This document shows, one piece after another, positions 46,484 to 55,576 of a stretch of DNA of 64,000 bases. How positions within the stretch are numbered: the first letter of the stretch is position 1; the number at the start of each line of letters is the position of its first letter. The stretch lies in NCBI GenBank assembly GCA_963762545.1, contig CAVXLC010000002.1:682001-746000 (forward strand), written 5' to 3'. The translations under genes were made by a program, and so were the position numbers. The notes under the pieces are model-generated. The model was not told the origin of the DNA, searched no databases, and saw only the letters and a program-made list of their open reading frames with translations. This stretch comes from JABFSM01 sp963762545 (GTDB lineage: Bacteria > Gemmatimonadota > Gemmatimonadetes > Gemmatimonadales > GWC2-71-9).

Positions 46484-47128
46484 ATGGCGCCCCTCGAATG
46501 GTCCCAACGCTTCCGCGCATCCACCCGCGGCCGGCTGGTGAGCCGGCTCCGCCGCGGGCCGGCCACCATCGAAGAGCTGGCTCGGTCGGTGGGGCTGACC
46601 GAGAACGGCATCCGGGTGCATCTGGCTACGCTCGAGCGCGACGGGTGGATTCGTGCGGAAGGGGTGCGCCGCGGGGAGGGCCCCGGCAAGCCGGCCACCG
46701 TCTACGGGCTCGCGCCGGAGGCGGAACCGCTGCTGTCCAGCGCCTACCGGCCGATGCTGCTCGCCCTGGTCGGCGTGCTGTACGACCGGGAGAAGCCGGC
46801 CAAGGTCCGGGCCCTGATGCGCGAGACCGGCCGCCGCCTGGGTGCCGAGCTGGCCCGATCGAGCGACCCGGCCCAGTCGCCGGCCGACCGGGTGGCGGCG
46901 ATCCTCGGCGCTTTGGGCGGCGAGGTGGAGGTGGTGGAGTCGGGCCGGGGGCGGCTCTCGGTTCGGGGCCACGGGTGCCCGGTGGGCGAGGCGGTCCGGA
47001 TCACCCCCGCCACCTGCGGCGCGGTGACTGCCCTGCTGGAAGGCGCGCTCGGCGCCCGGGTGGTCGAGCGGTGCGACCGGACGGGCTCCCCGCGCTGCTG
47101 CTTCGAGGTGACCCGTCGGGCCGGATGA
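46484..47128 (+). CDS. SufR-like winged-helix regulator with Cys cluster
   Basis: 214 residues. N-terminal winged helix-turn-helix (IEELARSVGLTENGIRVHLATLERDGWIRAE, about 25-60). C-terminal half carries cysteines in GCPVG, TPATCGA, ERCDRT and RCCFEV, matching the pattern of SufR-type repressors that bind an Fe-S cluster. That it senses Fe-S or redox state is inference. No CAAC-N6-GTTG operator, as known for cyanobacterial SufR, is visible nearby. Followed by a good terminator. Confidence 0.82.
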   Translation: MAPLEWSQRFRASTRGRLVSRLRRGPATIEELARSVGLTENGIRVHLATLERDGWIRAEGVRRGEGPGKPATVYGLAPEAEPLLSSAYRPMLLALVGVLYDREKPAKVRALMRETGRRLGAELARSSDPAQSPADRVAAILGALGGEVEVVESGRGRLSVRGHGCPVGEAVRITPATCGAVTALLEGALGARVVERCDRTGSPRCCFEVTRRAG

Positions 47129-47131
47129 CTG

Positions 47132-47160
47132 GCGGGGGTCGGTCCCCGCTGTTTGTTTTG
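47132..47160 (+). terminator. Rho-independent terminator after the SufR-like gene
   Basis: GCGGGG (47132-47137) and CCCCGC (47144-47149) pair around a six-base loop and are followed by TGTTTGTTTT. It lies four bases past the regulator stop and ends immediately before the next gene's ATG. Confidence 0.75.
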
Positions 47161-47163
47161 GCC

Positions 47164-47706
47164 ATGCCCCGATTCCATCTCTTCGGCGATTCGCGCCACA
47201 CCGCCGAGCAGAGCGGCTTCTTCAAGTGGTTCATGCTGGATCCGGTCGCCGCCGACAAACCCGCTCCGGACCGATTTGCCGCCCACTATCGGCCCAATGG
47301 CCCCGCCTTTCACGATCTGACCGAGTTCATCGTGGTCGAGGCGGAAGACGATACGCTCCAGAGCCTGGAGCTGCGGCTGGCGCGCGCCTTCATCGATCAC
47401 CCCCGCGACGGGCTCTTTGCCCGGGACATCGCCAAGAGTCTGCTGCGGGACGCCGTCGACGCGCCCGACGCGGCGGTGCTGGCCGACCTGGCCAACGAGA
47501 TCGAGTTTCCCCGCGAAGGAACGGTCCCGGTGATCAGCGCCCGGACCATCGACGTCACCCTGCCCAAGGGCCCCTCCCCCGGGTACCAGGTCTTCCTGGG
47601 CAAGCGCGGCCGCTACGAGCAGCGGCTCGAGCGGGACGTATTGGTGTTGGAGAACTACGTGCGCGACGCGGCACCCTGGCTCAGAATGGTGCTCACCCCG
47701 CGCTGA
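47164..47706 (+). CDS. Unrecognised 180-residue protein
   Basis: No family recognised. Soluble, alpha/beta, rich in Asp/Arg/Pro (PRFHLFGDSRHTAEQSGFFKW; FDVTLPKG-like TIDVTLPKGPSPGY; LERDVLVLENYVRD). ATG 47164 is preferred over ATG 47125 (which overlaps the regulator stop) because a terminator lies between them. Its 3' end overlaps the convergent gene by 14 bases. Confidence 0.6.
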   Translation: MPRFHLFGDSRHTAEQSGFFKWFMLDPVAADKPAPDRFAAHYRPNGPAFHDLTEFIVVEAEDDTLQSLELRLARAFIDHPRDGLFARDIAKSLLRDAVDAPDAAVLADLANEIEFPREGTVPVISARTIDVTLPKGPSPGYQVFLGKRGRYEQRLERDVLVLENYVRDAAPWLRMVLTPR

Positions 47707-48127
47707 TCCGCCTCACCGCGTCCGCGTGGGCCAGCACGACGGCGGGGGTCTGCTGCATGGCTTCGAAGTAGTGGCGCTGGAACTCGTCTCCCTCTTCGGA
47801 AGGGTTGAACAGGCTCCGGGCCTGTTCCAGCAGCGCCTCCGCGGCCCCCGCCGGCGCCGGATCCTTGGCGGTGACCAGCTCGTCGATCTGCACGACCAGC
47901 TCCGTCATGGGATGCAGCCAGGCGAACCAGGGGTCGTGAATGACCAGTTGGAGCAGCCGGCCGGAGGTCGGGATCGGTGCGATGGTCCGTTCATAGCGGG
48001 CCCGCTCGAACTCCAGCAGCTCCTTGTGGACCGACAGCAGGGCCTCCCGGGCGGTATCGAGCCGGACCCGCAGGGCCGGGGGGATCGGGTCGGGGGGGCG
48101 AGGAGGCTGGCTCACGCGGCTGAACAT
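47693..48127 (-). CDS. Unrecognised helical 144-residue protein
   Basis: No named family recognised. Mostly helical, soluble; conserved-looking stretch LHKE-type VHKELLEFERARYERTIAPIPTSGRLLQLVIHDPWFAWLHPMTELVVQIDE, suggesting a real protein with a possible four-helix bundle. ATG 48127 chosen from MFSRVSQPPRP; a longer start is possible. Overlaps the end of the convergent gene by 14 bases. Confidence 0.65.
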   Translation of the reverse strand: MFSRVSQPPRPPDPIPPALRVRLDTAREALLSVHKELLEFERARYERTIAPIPTSGRLLQLVIHDPWFAWLHPMTELVVQIDELVTAKDPAPAGAAEALLEQARSLFNPSEEGDEFQRHYFEAMQQTPAVVLAHADAVRRISAG

Positions 48128-48180
48128 ATACGACAGTAGATTCGAAGCACCAGAACCCACTCACCGGAGTCCAGCGTTTC

Positions 48181-48936
48181 ATGACCGAAGCCGCACCGGA
48201 CTTCCTGGGCCGCGTCGCGATCGTCACCGGGGCGGCCAGGGGGTTGGGCCGTGCCGCGGCCGAGCGGCTGCTCGAACGGGGCGCATCCGTGGCGGTCAAC
48301 GTGCGCGATCCGGCGCGCGCCGAGGCGGTGGTGCGGGAGCTGGGCGGACGGAGCTTCGCGCTGCCCGGTGACGTGGGGGCCGCCGGCATGCCGGACGACC
48401 TGGCGCGCCGTACCCTCGAGCGCTTCGGCCGGGTGGACATCCTGATCAACAATGCGGCGTTGCCCTTCACCACCCGGTTCGAGGCCATCACGCCGGACGA
48501 ATGGCGCCGCGCGGTGGAGATCAACCTGACCGCGCCGTTTCTGCTCATCCGGGCGGTGCTGCCGGCGATGAAGGCCCGGCACTACGGGCGGGTGGTGAAC
48601 ATCTCGTCCACCGCGGGCCGCATGGTGAGCACGCTGGGTGGTGCCCACTACACCGCCACCAAGACCGGTCTCCTCGGACTCACCCGGGCGGCCGCCAAGG
48701 AGCTCGGGGTGCACGGCATCACGGTCAATGCGGTGTGCCCGGGCATGATCGACACCGAGCTGACCCGGGAGAGCGCCACCACCGAAGCGCTGGAGCGGCA
48801 TGCCCGGAGCTATCCCATCCCGAGGCTCGGCACCGCGCGGGAAGTGGCCGACACGATCTGCTTTGCCGCCTCGGAGGCCGCCGGGTACATCACCGGAGCG
48901 GTCTTCGACATCAACGGCGGCGACCTCATGATGTGA
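48181..48936 (+). CDS. Short-chain dehydrogenase/reductase (FabG-like)
   Basis: 251-residue classical SDR: cofactor motif TGAARGLGRAAAERL (residues about 14-28), NNAA (residues about 90-93), catalytic Ser in ISSTAG (about 141) with Tyr and Lys in HYTATKTG (156 and 160), PG motif NAVCPGMI. NADP preference is suggested by Arg after the second beta strand (NVRDPAR). Substrate unknown. Followed after seven bases by the DAACS symporter. Confidence 0.88.
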   Translation: MTEAAPDFLGRVAIVTGAARGLGRAAAERLLERGASVAVNVRDPARAEAVVRELGGRSFALPGDVGAAGMPDDLARRTLERFGRVDILINNAALPFTTRFEAITPDEWRRAVEINLTAPFLLIRAVLPAMKARHYGRVVNISSTAGRMVSTLGGAHYTATKTGLLGLTRAAAKELGVHGITVNAVCPGMIDTELTRESATTEALERHARSYPIPRLGTAREVADTICFAASEAAGYITGAVFDINGGDLMM

Positions 48937-48943
48937 GGACGGG

Positions 48944-50185
48944 ATGAAGGAAGGCACCCGGGTACTGGTGGCACTGGGCGCGGGGCTCGCGGGCGGAGCG
49001 GCCATCGCGGCGTCGGGCGACCCGCGCCTCCTGCACGCCGCGGACCGGATCGCGCCGCTGGGCACGCTCTGGATCAACGCGATCCGGATGACGATCATCC
49101 CGCTGGTGATCTCCCTGCTCATCACCGGGGTGGCCGGGGCCAGCGACATTCGCGCCATCGGCCGCATCGGCGGGCGCACGCTCCTCACATTCTTCCTGCT
49201 CCTGCTCGGCACGGCCATCGTGATCATGCCGCTGGCCACGTTCGCGTTCTCGCTGCTCCCGACGGGCGCCGCCGCCCGCCCGCTGCCGCCCGGCGCGGCG
49301 GAGGCCGCGGGCCAGCTGGCGGCCAGCGCGCCGGTCCCGGGATTCGGCGACTGGCTGGTCTCGCTGATCCCGACCAATCCGATCGCGGCGGCGGCCAACG
49401 GGGCGATGCTGCCGCTGGTGGTGTTCACCCTGTTGCTCGCCCTGGCGATCGCCCGGAGCGGCGGCAGCGCCCGCGACACCCTGCTCGGCTTCTTTCGCGC
49501 CCTGAGCGACGCGATGCTGGTGATGGTCCGCTGGGTGGTGGCGCTCGCCCCGATCGGCGTCTTCGCGCTGGTGCTGCCCCTCGCCGCCCGGGGCGGCGGC
49601 ACCGTGGCCGGCGGGCTCGGGTTCTACGTCGTGGCGTACAGCGCCGGCTGTCTGCTCATCACCGGGCTCCTGTACCCGGTCACCGCGGCGGCCGCGCGGA
49701 TTCCGATGCGGGCGTTCGCCCGCGCGGTGCTCCCGCCCCAGCTGGTGGCCTTCGCCTCCTCCTCGTCGCTCGCCTCGCTCCCGGCCCTGGTGGAATCGGC
49801 CGAACGGGGGCTCGGGCTCCCCGACCGGGTGAGCGGGTTCGTGCTGCCGCTCGCGGTCTCGACCTTCAAGATCGCCGCGCCGGTCTCCTGGACGATCGGT
49901 GCCCTGTTCGTGGGGTGGTTCTATGGAATCCCGCTGCACGCGCCGCAGCTCGCGATCGTGGCGTTCACGGCGATCTTTCTGGCGGTGGCCGGCCCCGGGG
50001 TCCCACGCGGGGCGTTCCTGATGCTGACGCCGATGTTCCAGGCCATCGGCCTGCCGGCGGAGGGGATCGGGATCCTGATCGCGGTGGACGCGATTCCCGA
50101 TCTGTTCTCGACGGTGCTCAACGTGACGGGGGATCTCGCCGCCGCGGCGATCGTGACGCGACAGACCGCGAACCAGTCGCCTTGA
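48944..50185 (+). CDS. Dicarboxylate/amino acid:cation symporter (DAACS family)
   Basis: 413-residue GltP/DctA-type symporter for dicarboxylates or acidic amino acids with Na+ or H+. Visible: IRMTIIPLVISLLITGVAG, NPIAAAANGAMLPLVVFTLLLALAI, the re-entrant serine-rich loop ASSSSLASLPAL and the cation/substrate helix VSTFKIAAPVSWTIGALFV, GIGILIAVDAIPDLFSTVLNVTGD. Complete length for the family. Co-directional with the SDR gene. Confidence 0.9.
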   Translation: MKEGTRVLVALGAGLAGGAAIAASGDPRLLHAADRIAPLGTLWINAIRMTIIPLVISLLITGVAGASDIRAIGRIGGRTLLTFFLLLLGTAIVIMPLATFAFSLLPTGAAARPLPPGAAEAAGQLAASAPVPGFGDWLVSLIPTNPIAAAANGAMLPLVVFTLLLALAIARSGGSARDTLLGFFRALSDAMLVMVRWVVALAPIGVFALVLPLAARGGGTVAGGLGFYVVAYSAGCLLITGLLYPVTAAAARIPMRAFARAVLPPQLVAFASSSSLASLPALVESAERGLGLPDRVSGFVLPLAVSTFKIAAPVSWTIGALFVGWFYGIPLHAPQLAIVAFTAIFLAVAGPGVPRGAFLMLTPMFQAIGLPAEGIGILIAVDAIPDLFSTVLNVTGDLAAAAIVTRQTANQSP

Positions 50186-50265
50186 CAGCGCCGAGACTCC
50201 GCCGCAACCTCTAGCGCCTCCGCAGTCTCCCCTGACCGCCTGCCCGTTCCGGGCACGAGGAACCG

Positions 50266-51504
50266 ATGCACTGGGATACCGGCAACATCGCGTTCATGCT
50301 CGTTTCCACCAGCCTGGTGATGCTGATGACGCCCGGGCTGGCCTTCTTCTACGGTGGCCTGGTGGGCCGGAAGAACGTGCTCACGATCATGATCCAGAGC
50401 TTCGTCTCGATGGGCGTGACGACCGTGCTCTGGGTGGTGTGCGGGTACTCGATGGCGTTCAGCGGGAGCTACGGCGATGCGGCGAATCCCGACATCGCCG
50501 GAGTGATCGGTAATTTCCACATGGCGTTCCTCCACGGCGTCACCGCGACGACGCCATTCCCGGCGTCGCCCACCATTCCGCTGGTCGTGTTCATCGCCTA
50601 CCAGATGATGTTCGCCCAGATCACTCCCGCGCTGATCACCGGTGCCTTCGCGAACCGGGTCACCTTCAAGGCGTACCTGCTGTTCCTGGTGGCCTGGCTG
50701 CTGCTGGTCTACTTCCCGGTGGCGCACATGGTGTGGGGCGGCGGAATCCTGCAGCACCAGGGTGTGCTCGATTTTGCCGGCGGTATCGTGGTGCACGCGA
50801 CCGCCGGATTCGCCGCACTGGCCGCCGTCTTTTACGTGGGCAAGCGGCGGGTGGCCGACGCGGGGTTGCACAGCATCCCGCTGGTGGCCCTCGGCACCGG
50901 CTTGTTGTGGTTCGGCTGGTACGGCTTCAATGCCGGCAGCGAGCTCAAGGTCGATCCGGTCACCTCGCTCGCGTTTCTCAATACCGACGTCGCCGCGTCG
51001 TTCGCGGCAATGACCTGGCTGGTCCTGGCCTGGACCATCGAGAAGAAGCCGAAGTTCGTCGGGTTGCTGACCGGATCGATCGCGGGGCTGGCCGCGGTCA
51101 CGCCGGCCGCCGGCTTCGTGACGACGGGGACTGCGGTGCTCATCGGTGTGGTTGCCAGTGTGATCTGCTATTTCGCGATCTGGCTCAAGAACCGGTTGCA
51201 GTGGGACGACGCGCTCGATGTCTGGGGCGTGCACGGCGTGGGCGGGGTGGTGGGAGTGGTCTCGCTCGCGCTCTTCGCGACCAAACTGGTCAATCCGGAT
51301 GGCGGGGCCGACGGGCTGCTGCGCGGGGGGACGAGGTTCTTCCTGGTGGAAGTCGGAGCGGTGGCGGGCGCGGCAGCCTATGCGTTCGTGTTCACCTACG
51401 TCATGCTGAAGGTGATCGACCAGGTCAGCGCCGTGAAGGTGACGGCGGCCGAGGAAGAGCTGGGTCTCGACCAGACCTTGCATGGGGAGCAGGCCTACAT
51501 CTGA
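50266..51504 (+). CDS. amt: Ammonium transporter (Amt family)
   Basis: 412-residue Amt/MEP/Rh channel with eleven helices: MLMTPGLAFFYGGLVGRKNVL, VVHATAGFAAL with the first pore His (about 175) and WGVHGVGGVVG with the second (about 323), MVWGGGIL. The C-terminal tail (KVTAAEEELGLDQTLHGEQAY) includes the conserved regulatory segment. No glnB/glnK gene is adjacent. Confidence 0.95.
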   Translation: MHWDTGNIAFMLVSTSLVMLMTPGLAFFYGGLVGRKNVLTIMIQSFVSMGVTTVLWVVCGYSMAFSGSYGDAANPDIAGVIGNFHMAFLHGVTATTPFPASPTIPLVVFIAYQMMFAQITPALITGAFANRVTFKAYLLFLVAWLLLVYFPVAHMVWGGGILQHQGVLDFAGGIVVHATAGFAALAAVFYVGKRRVADAGLHSIPLVALGTGLLWFGWYGFNAGSELKVDPVTSLAFLNTDVAASFAAMTWLVLAWTIEKKPKFVGLLTGSIAGLAAVTPAAGFVTTGTAVLIGVVASVICYFAIWLKNRLQWDDALDVWGVHGVGGVVGVVSLALFATKLVNPDGGADGLLRGGTRFFLVEVGAVAGAAAYAFVFTYVMLKVIDQVSAVKVTAAEEELGLDQTLHGEQAYI

Positions 51505-51515
51505 TCCTCGAGACC

Positions 51516-54455
51516 GTGAGGCTGCGGCGATGGGCCATCGGGCTGGGGGGGGCCGCCCTGGTGCTGGGCGCTCCGCGCCCCTGCTCCGCTCAATCAGCCG
51601 CCGACCGGGCCGGGCAACTCATGTCGGAGGCCCAGCGGGACTATCAGCTGGGAACGCCCGCGGGGGTGAGTCGAGCACTCGAGCGATGGATTCAGGCCGT
51701 CCCGATTCTCCACCGGCTGGGCGACCGCGCCGGTGAATGGGTCGCGCTCTTCTCCATAGGACGGGTCCACGCCGAGAGCGGCCATCCTGACTCGGCGCTC
51801 GCCTATTTCGACTCGGCGCTGCCGATCGAGCGGGCAGTGGGTGACCGGGCCGCCGAGGCCGCCATCCTTCTCCGTATCGCCGAGATGCAGGATCAAGTGG
51901 GCCGGCCCGACTCGGCGCTGGTCTACGCCCATCTGGTGCTGCCGATCCGGCGCGAGATCGGCGACCGGAAGGGCGAGGGCTTGACGCTCGCCTACATCGG
52001 CCTCATGCATCGTCAGCTGGATCACCCCGATTCGGCGCTGGCCTACTACTTCCAGGCGCTGCCGGTTCGGCGTGAAGCCGGCGACCGGCGAGGTGAAGGC
52101 GTCGTGCTCAACAACATCGGCCATGTGTACACCGATACCGGTCATCCGGACTCTGCGCTGGCCTATCACTTCCGGTCGCTGGCGATCGCGCGCGACGTCG
52201 GGGCCCGCTTCGACGAGGGGACGGCGCTGCATGACATCGGGCGCGCCTATTCCTCCCTCGCCCGGCCCGACTCCTCGCTGGCCTATTACCGTCTGGCGCT
52301 GTCGGTCGAACTGGAGCTCGGCGACCGGGAGGGGGAAGCCGCGACGCTCCAGAACATGGGGGTCGAGTACCAGGTGGCGGGCCGCGCGGACTCGGCCCTG
52401 GCCGACTATCACCTGACCCTGGCCCTGGCCGGGGAATCGGGATTTCCGTCGGTCGCGGCGATGGCGCTGCTCAACATCGGCGCCGTGCAGGTGACGGTGG
52501 GCCGCCCGGACTCGGCGTTGGAATACTATCAGCGGTCCCTGGCCATCCAGCGGGAGCTGGGGGATCGACGGTCCGAGGGGCTGGCCCTGACCCAGATCGG
52601 CCAGGCCGAGAGTATCCTGGGCCGGTCGGATTCCGCGCTGGCCTACCACCGGCAGGCATTGGCGATCGCCCGAGAGGTACAGAATCGCGAGGGCGAAGGA
52701 CGAGCCCTGGCCTCCATCGGACTTGAGTACGGCGTGTTAGGCAGCCCCGATTCGGCGGAAGCGTACTACGGTCAAGCGCTGACGGTTCAACGCGCGATCG
52801 GAGACCGCCGCGACGAGTCGGGAACCGTCTGGGCCCTTGGCGTGCAGCAGGAGCGGCTCGGTCGCCCGGACTCGGCCCGGGTGTACTATCGCGCGGCGCT
52901 GGCCAGCGCGCGTGAGGTGCAACCGGACAACGTGGGGATGATGCTGGAGGCGATCGGCTCGACCTACTACCGGTCCGGGTCGCCGGTTCCGGCCATCGCC
53001 TATTTCGATTCGAGCGCGGCGAATCTCGCCGGCATCGCCGCCCATACGGGGGGTGAATCCAACCGGGTGAGCTTCGCCGAGATGCAGGTGGAGCTCTACA
53101 CCCGGTGGACGCTGGCGTGGCTGGCCCGGGAGCCCGAGGTCGGCCGGGGCCCCAGCGCGCTGGCGGCGCTGGCCGCGTCGGAGCGGGGGCGGTCCCAGGC
53201 CCTGCTCGAGCTGATGCGGCGCACCTCCGTCGATGCCGCGCCCGGTCGCGATCTTGTCGCCGAGGGGACCGGGCTCCTCGAGTCCGCTTCGAAGAGCGGC
53301 TCGGCCGTGCTGTCCTATCTGGTGACTGCCGATACGCTGGTGCTGTGGTTCGCCGTTCCGGGTCACGAGGTGGAAGTGCGGCGTCGCGCCGTCTCGCAAG
53401 CCGCCCTGGCCGAGTGGGTCGGCGCGCTCCGAGGGGCCCTCGGGGTGAGCGGCGTGGCCCGAGGTCGGGTGGCACTCGACGGCGGCGGCTCGCCCGACGC
53501 GGACGACCCCCCCTCCGCTCGAGGAGTCGTCAGCGCGCTTCCGGTGAGCCGGATCTCCTTCGACAGCGTCAGTCGGCTGCTCGCCGATCTGCTCCTGCCG
53601 CGCGAGCTGGACCGCCAAGCCGGCGGCGTCGCGGAGCTGGTCATTGTCCCGCAAGGGGTGCTCGGCCTGGTTCCGTTTGGCGTGTTACCGATCGATTCGA
53701 GCGGCACGCCCCTGGCCTCGAGGTATGCGTTACGGTATGCGCCCTCGCTCGCTGTCTTGCGCGAGGCCGAAGGGCGGCCGGGCATCTCCTCCGGGCCCGG
53801 GCGGGCCGGGGCGCTTGGGCAAGCGCTGATCGTGGGTAATCCGGTGATGCCGAGCCGTTCGAGTCTCGGGGAGACGTTCGAGCTGCCCCGTCTTCCCGGA
53901 GCGGAAGCGGAGGCCGCAAATGTCGCGGAGCAGCTGGGCGGTGCCGCGTTGACCGGGGTGCAGGCGACCGAGGCCGAAGTGCGCCGGCGAATCGCCGACG
54001 CACCGGTGGTCCATCTCGCCACGCACGGCTACGCGTATGCCACGGAGGCTCGAGCGCGGCAATCCTTCATCGCCCTGGCGCCAGACCCGCAGGACGACGG
54101 GTTTCTCACGGTGGGCGAGGTGCTCGACGATCCGGCCTTCACCCTCCGCGCCGACCTGATCGTCCTCTCGGCCTGTCAAACCGGATTGGGCGACCTGAAG
54201 CAGGCCGAGGGAACCGTCGGGCTGCAGCGCGCCTTCCTCGCCAAGGGCGCCCGGAGCGTGCTGGTCTCGCTTTGGAGTGTATCGGATGAGGCCACGGCGC
54301 TGCTGATGAAGAACTTCTACCGTCACTGGCTCCACGATCCGGATGAACCGTCGAAGGCCGAATCATTGCGGCGAGCCGAAGCGGCGGTCCGCAAGACGCC
54401 GGGGTTCGAGGCACCCCGCTACTGGGCCGCATTTCAACTGGTGGGGGCGCGCTAG
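51516..54455 (+). CDS. Exported TPR-CHAT (caspase-like) protein
   Basis: 979 residues. Signal peptide (RLRRWAIGLGGAALVLGAPRPCSAQ), then ten regular 40-residue TPR-like repeats each carrying (G/x)-x-P-D-S-A-L-A-Y-Y and GDR-x-x-E-G-x-x-L-x-x-I-G, from about 51780 to 52980 in exact 120-base steps, then an 11th degenerate unit. C-terminal CHAT peptidase domain: VPQGVLGLVPFGVLP, catalytic His in HLATHGY (about 836) and Cys in LSACQTGLGD (about 886), ending YWAAFQLVG. GTG 51516 chosen to give the signal peptide. Possible protease acting on exported partners; no neighbouring target is evident. Confidence 0.88.
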   Translation: MRLRRWAIGLGGAALVLGAPRPCSAQSAADRAGQLMSEAQRDYQLGTPAGVSRALERWIQAVPILHRLGDRAGEWVALFSIGRVHAESGHPDSALAYFDSALPIERAVGDRAAEAAILLRIAEMQDQVGRPDSALVYAHLVLPIRREIGDRKGEGLTLAYIGLMHRQLDHPDSALAYYFQALPVRREAGDRRGEGVVLNNIGHVYTDTGHPDSALAYHFRSLAIARDVGARFDEGTALHDIGRAYSSLARPDSSLAYYRLALSVELELGDREGEAATLQNMGVEYQVAGRADSALADYHLTLALAGESGFPSVAAMALLNIGAVQVTVGRPDSALEYYQRSLAIQRELGDRRSEGLALTQIGQAESILGRSDSALAYHRQALAIAREVQNREGEGRALASIGLEYGVLGSPDSAEAYYGQALTVQRAIGDRRDESGTVWALGVQQERLGRPDSARVYYRAALASAREVQPDNVGMMLEAIGSTYYRSGSPVPAIAYFDSSAANLAGIAAHTGGESNRVSFAEMQVELYTRWTLAWLAREPEVGRGPSALAALAASERGRSQALLELMRRTSVDAAPGRDLVAEGTGLLESASKSGSAVLSYLVTADTLVLWFAVPGHEVEVRRRAVSQAALAEWVGALRGALGVSGVARGRVALDGGGSPDADDPPSARGVVSALPVSRISFDSVSRLLADLLLPRELDRQAGGVAELVIVPQGVLGLVPFGVLPIDSSGTPLASRYALRYAPSLAVLREAEGRPGISSGPGRAGALGQALIVGNPVMPSRSSLGETFELPRLPGAEAEAANVAEQLGGAALTGVQATEAEVRRRIADAPVVHLATHGYAYATEARARQSFIALAPDPQDDGFLTVGEVLDDPAFTLRADLIVLSACQTGLGDLKQAEGTVGLQRAFLAKGARSVLVSLWSVSDEATALLMKNFYRHWLHDPDEPSKAESLRRAEAAVRKTPGFEAPRYWAAFQLVGAR

Positions 54456-54480
54456 GGAGTTGAGTTTAGACTTGATCCGG

Positions 54481-54526
54481 ATGGAGCGGAGGGGAATCGA
54501 ACCCCTGACCCCCTGCTTGCAAAGCA
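54481..54526. repeat. attachment-site copy: 46-bp direct repeat of tRNA-Ala 3' half
   Basis: Identical to 58721-58766. It contains the tRNA-Ala (minus strand) sequence from the anticodon loop to the 3' end, without the 5' half. Flanking bases (TTTAGACTTGATCCGG before it) also resemble the flank of the intact tRNA (TTAGACTTAGTCCGC). Typical far-end duplication left by tRNA-targeted integration. Confidence 0.85.
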
Positions 54527-54788
54527 CGAACGGAAGGTACGCGATTTCTACAAGTTGTAGAACCTACGCGCTGTTCTGGGCATCGGCGTGGTGGTTCGAG
54601 CCCTGAAACGGGCTGGAAATGGCGAGAAACTCACAACAGAACTCACACCATGGTCACCATCCGGTGATACGCCTTTTCGTTCGAGGCTCCCTCCCAGACC
54701 AGAGCGCATTAGTTCGTCGGCGGGCATTCTGCAAACCGTGCGTGAAGTCCTGCTACTCTACGGCGCCGAGAGAGTGATCGCCGCCGAC
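54527..54788. other. Island left end without a recognisable gene
   Basis: After the tRNA fragment the sequence shows no plausible start, signal or domain up to the IS inverted repeat. Open frames here encode no recognisable protein; one includes antisense tRNA sequence. Confidence 0.5.
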
Positions 54789-55549
54789 TGGAGTTGGCCC
54801 GGTTTCGTGGAGCCCTCACCGTTGGGGTGGGAGGAATCCACGATGGCACGACGCAGGCACGCACCAGAGTTCCGGCAGCATCTGATCGAGCTGGTCCAGG
54901 CCGGGCGCTCGCCGGAGGCTTTGGCGAAGGAGTTTGAGCCCTCCGCCCAAACGATCCGGCATTGGGCGGTACAGGCCGCCCGGGATACGGGGGCCCGGCA
55001 CGACGGCCCGACGATGGCGGAGCGCGGGGAGGTCACGAAGCTCCGCCGGGAGAATCGGCGGTTGAAGCGCGAGCGGGACATCCTAGCAAGAGCCGCGGCC
55101 TGGTTCGCCAAGGAGACCGGCACGATCCCCTCAGCGGGTTCTATGCCTGGCGCGATCGCCCGCCCTCGACCCGCGCCCGGCGCGATGCCGATATCCTCAC
55201 GCACCTGTGTGCCTTTCACGCCCGGTCGGACGGGACGTACGGGGCGCCCCGCCTGATCGACGACCTGCGCAACATCGCCATTCACGTCGGGCAGAAGCGG
55301 GTCGCGCGCGTCATGCGCCTGGGCGGACTGGTCGGCGTCCATCGGCGGCGCGGGGTGCGCACCAAGCGCAGCGGCCGGCGCATCTATCGCTCCCACGCCG
55401 AAGCTCGGAGGACCTGTTTCAGTCTAGAAGGGTGGTACAATCCGCACCGGCGGCATTCCGCGCTCGGCAACCGGTCGCCAATCCCTTACCGACGAGTGGC
55501 AGCGTGAACACCCCAGACGCTACCTCTCGGCGAGAGCGGGTCAACTCCA
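54789..55549 (+). mobile_element. Internally deleted IS3-family element
   Basis: Terminal inverted repeats TGGAGTTGGCCCGGTTTCG (54789-54807) and its counterpart 55531-55549 match at 16 of 19 positions and show the TG...CA ends of IS3 elements. Inside are orfA and orfB-derived sequence. At 761 bp it is much shorter than a usual IS3 element (about 1.2-1.3 kb) because the orfB core is missing. No target duplication is recognisable. Confidence 0.7.
54843..55507 (+). pseudogene. IS3-family transposase remnant (OrfA + truncated OrfB)
   Basis: ATG 54843 begins an OrfA-like protein: ARRRHAPEFRQHLIELVQAG, helix-turn-helix EALAKEFEPSAQTIRHWAVQA, leucine-zipper-like KLRRENRRLKRERDILARAAAWFAKE. In the -1 frame OrfB-like sequence follows (FYAWRDRPPSTRARRDADI, YGAPRLIDDL, VGQKRVARVMRLGGL), then jumps from RRIYRSHAEARR straight to the C-terminal FSLEGWYNPHRRHSALGNRSPI. 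The DDE catalytic core of about 150 residues is deleted, so the element cannot move by itself. Confidence 0.8.
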
Positions 55550-55576
55550 GGTAGCCCGGCTACTCCAAGTCATGAC

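Noticed and set aside
51780..52980. CRISPR-like or recent DNA tandem repeat in the 120-bp periodicity
   Set aside because: The period follows protein TPR repeats with divergent third positions; there are no identical repeats with spacers.
54343..54606. Open frame containing ERRGIEPLTPCLQS at the first tRNA-Ala fragment, and the same peptide near 58720-58780
   Set aside because: The peptide is antisense tRNA-Ala sequence, a common false protein call; it only marks the duplicated tRNA segment.
55100..55200. Programmed -1 frameshift between IS3 orfA and orfB
   Set aside because: Frames are arranged as for -1 slippage but no A-rich slippery heptamer is seen and the orfB core is deleted.
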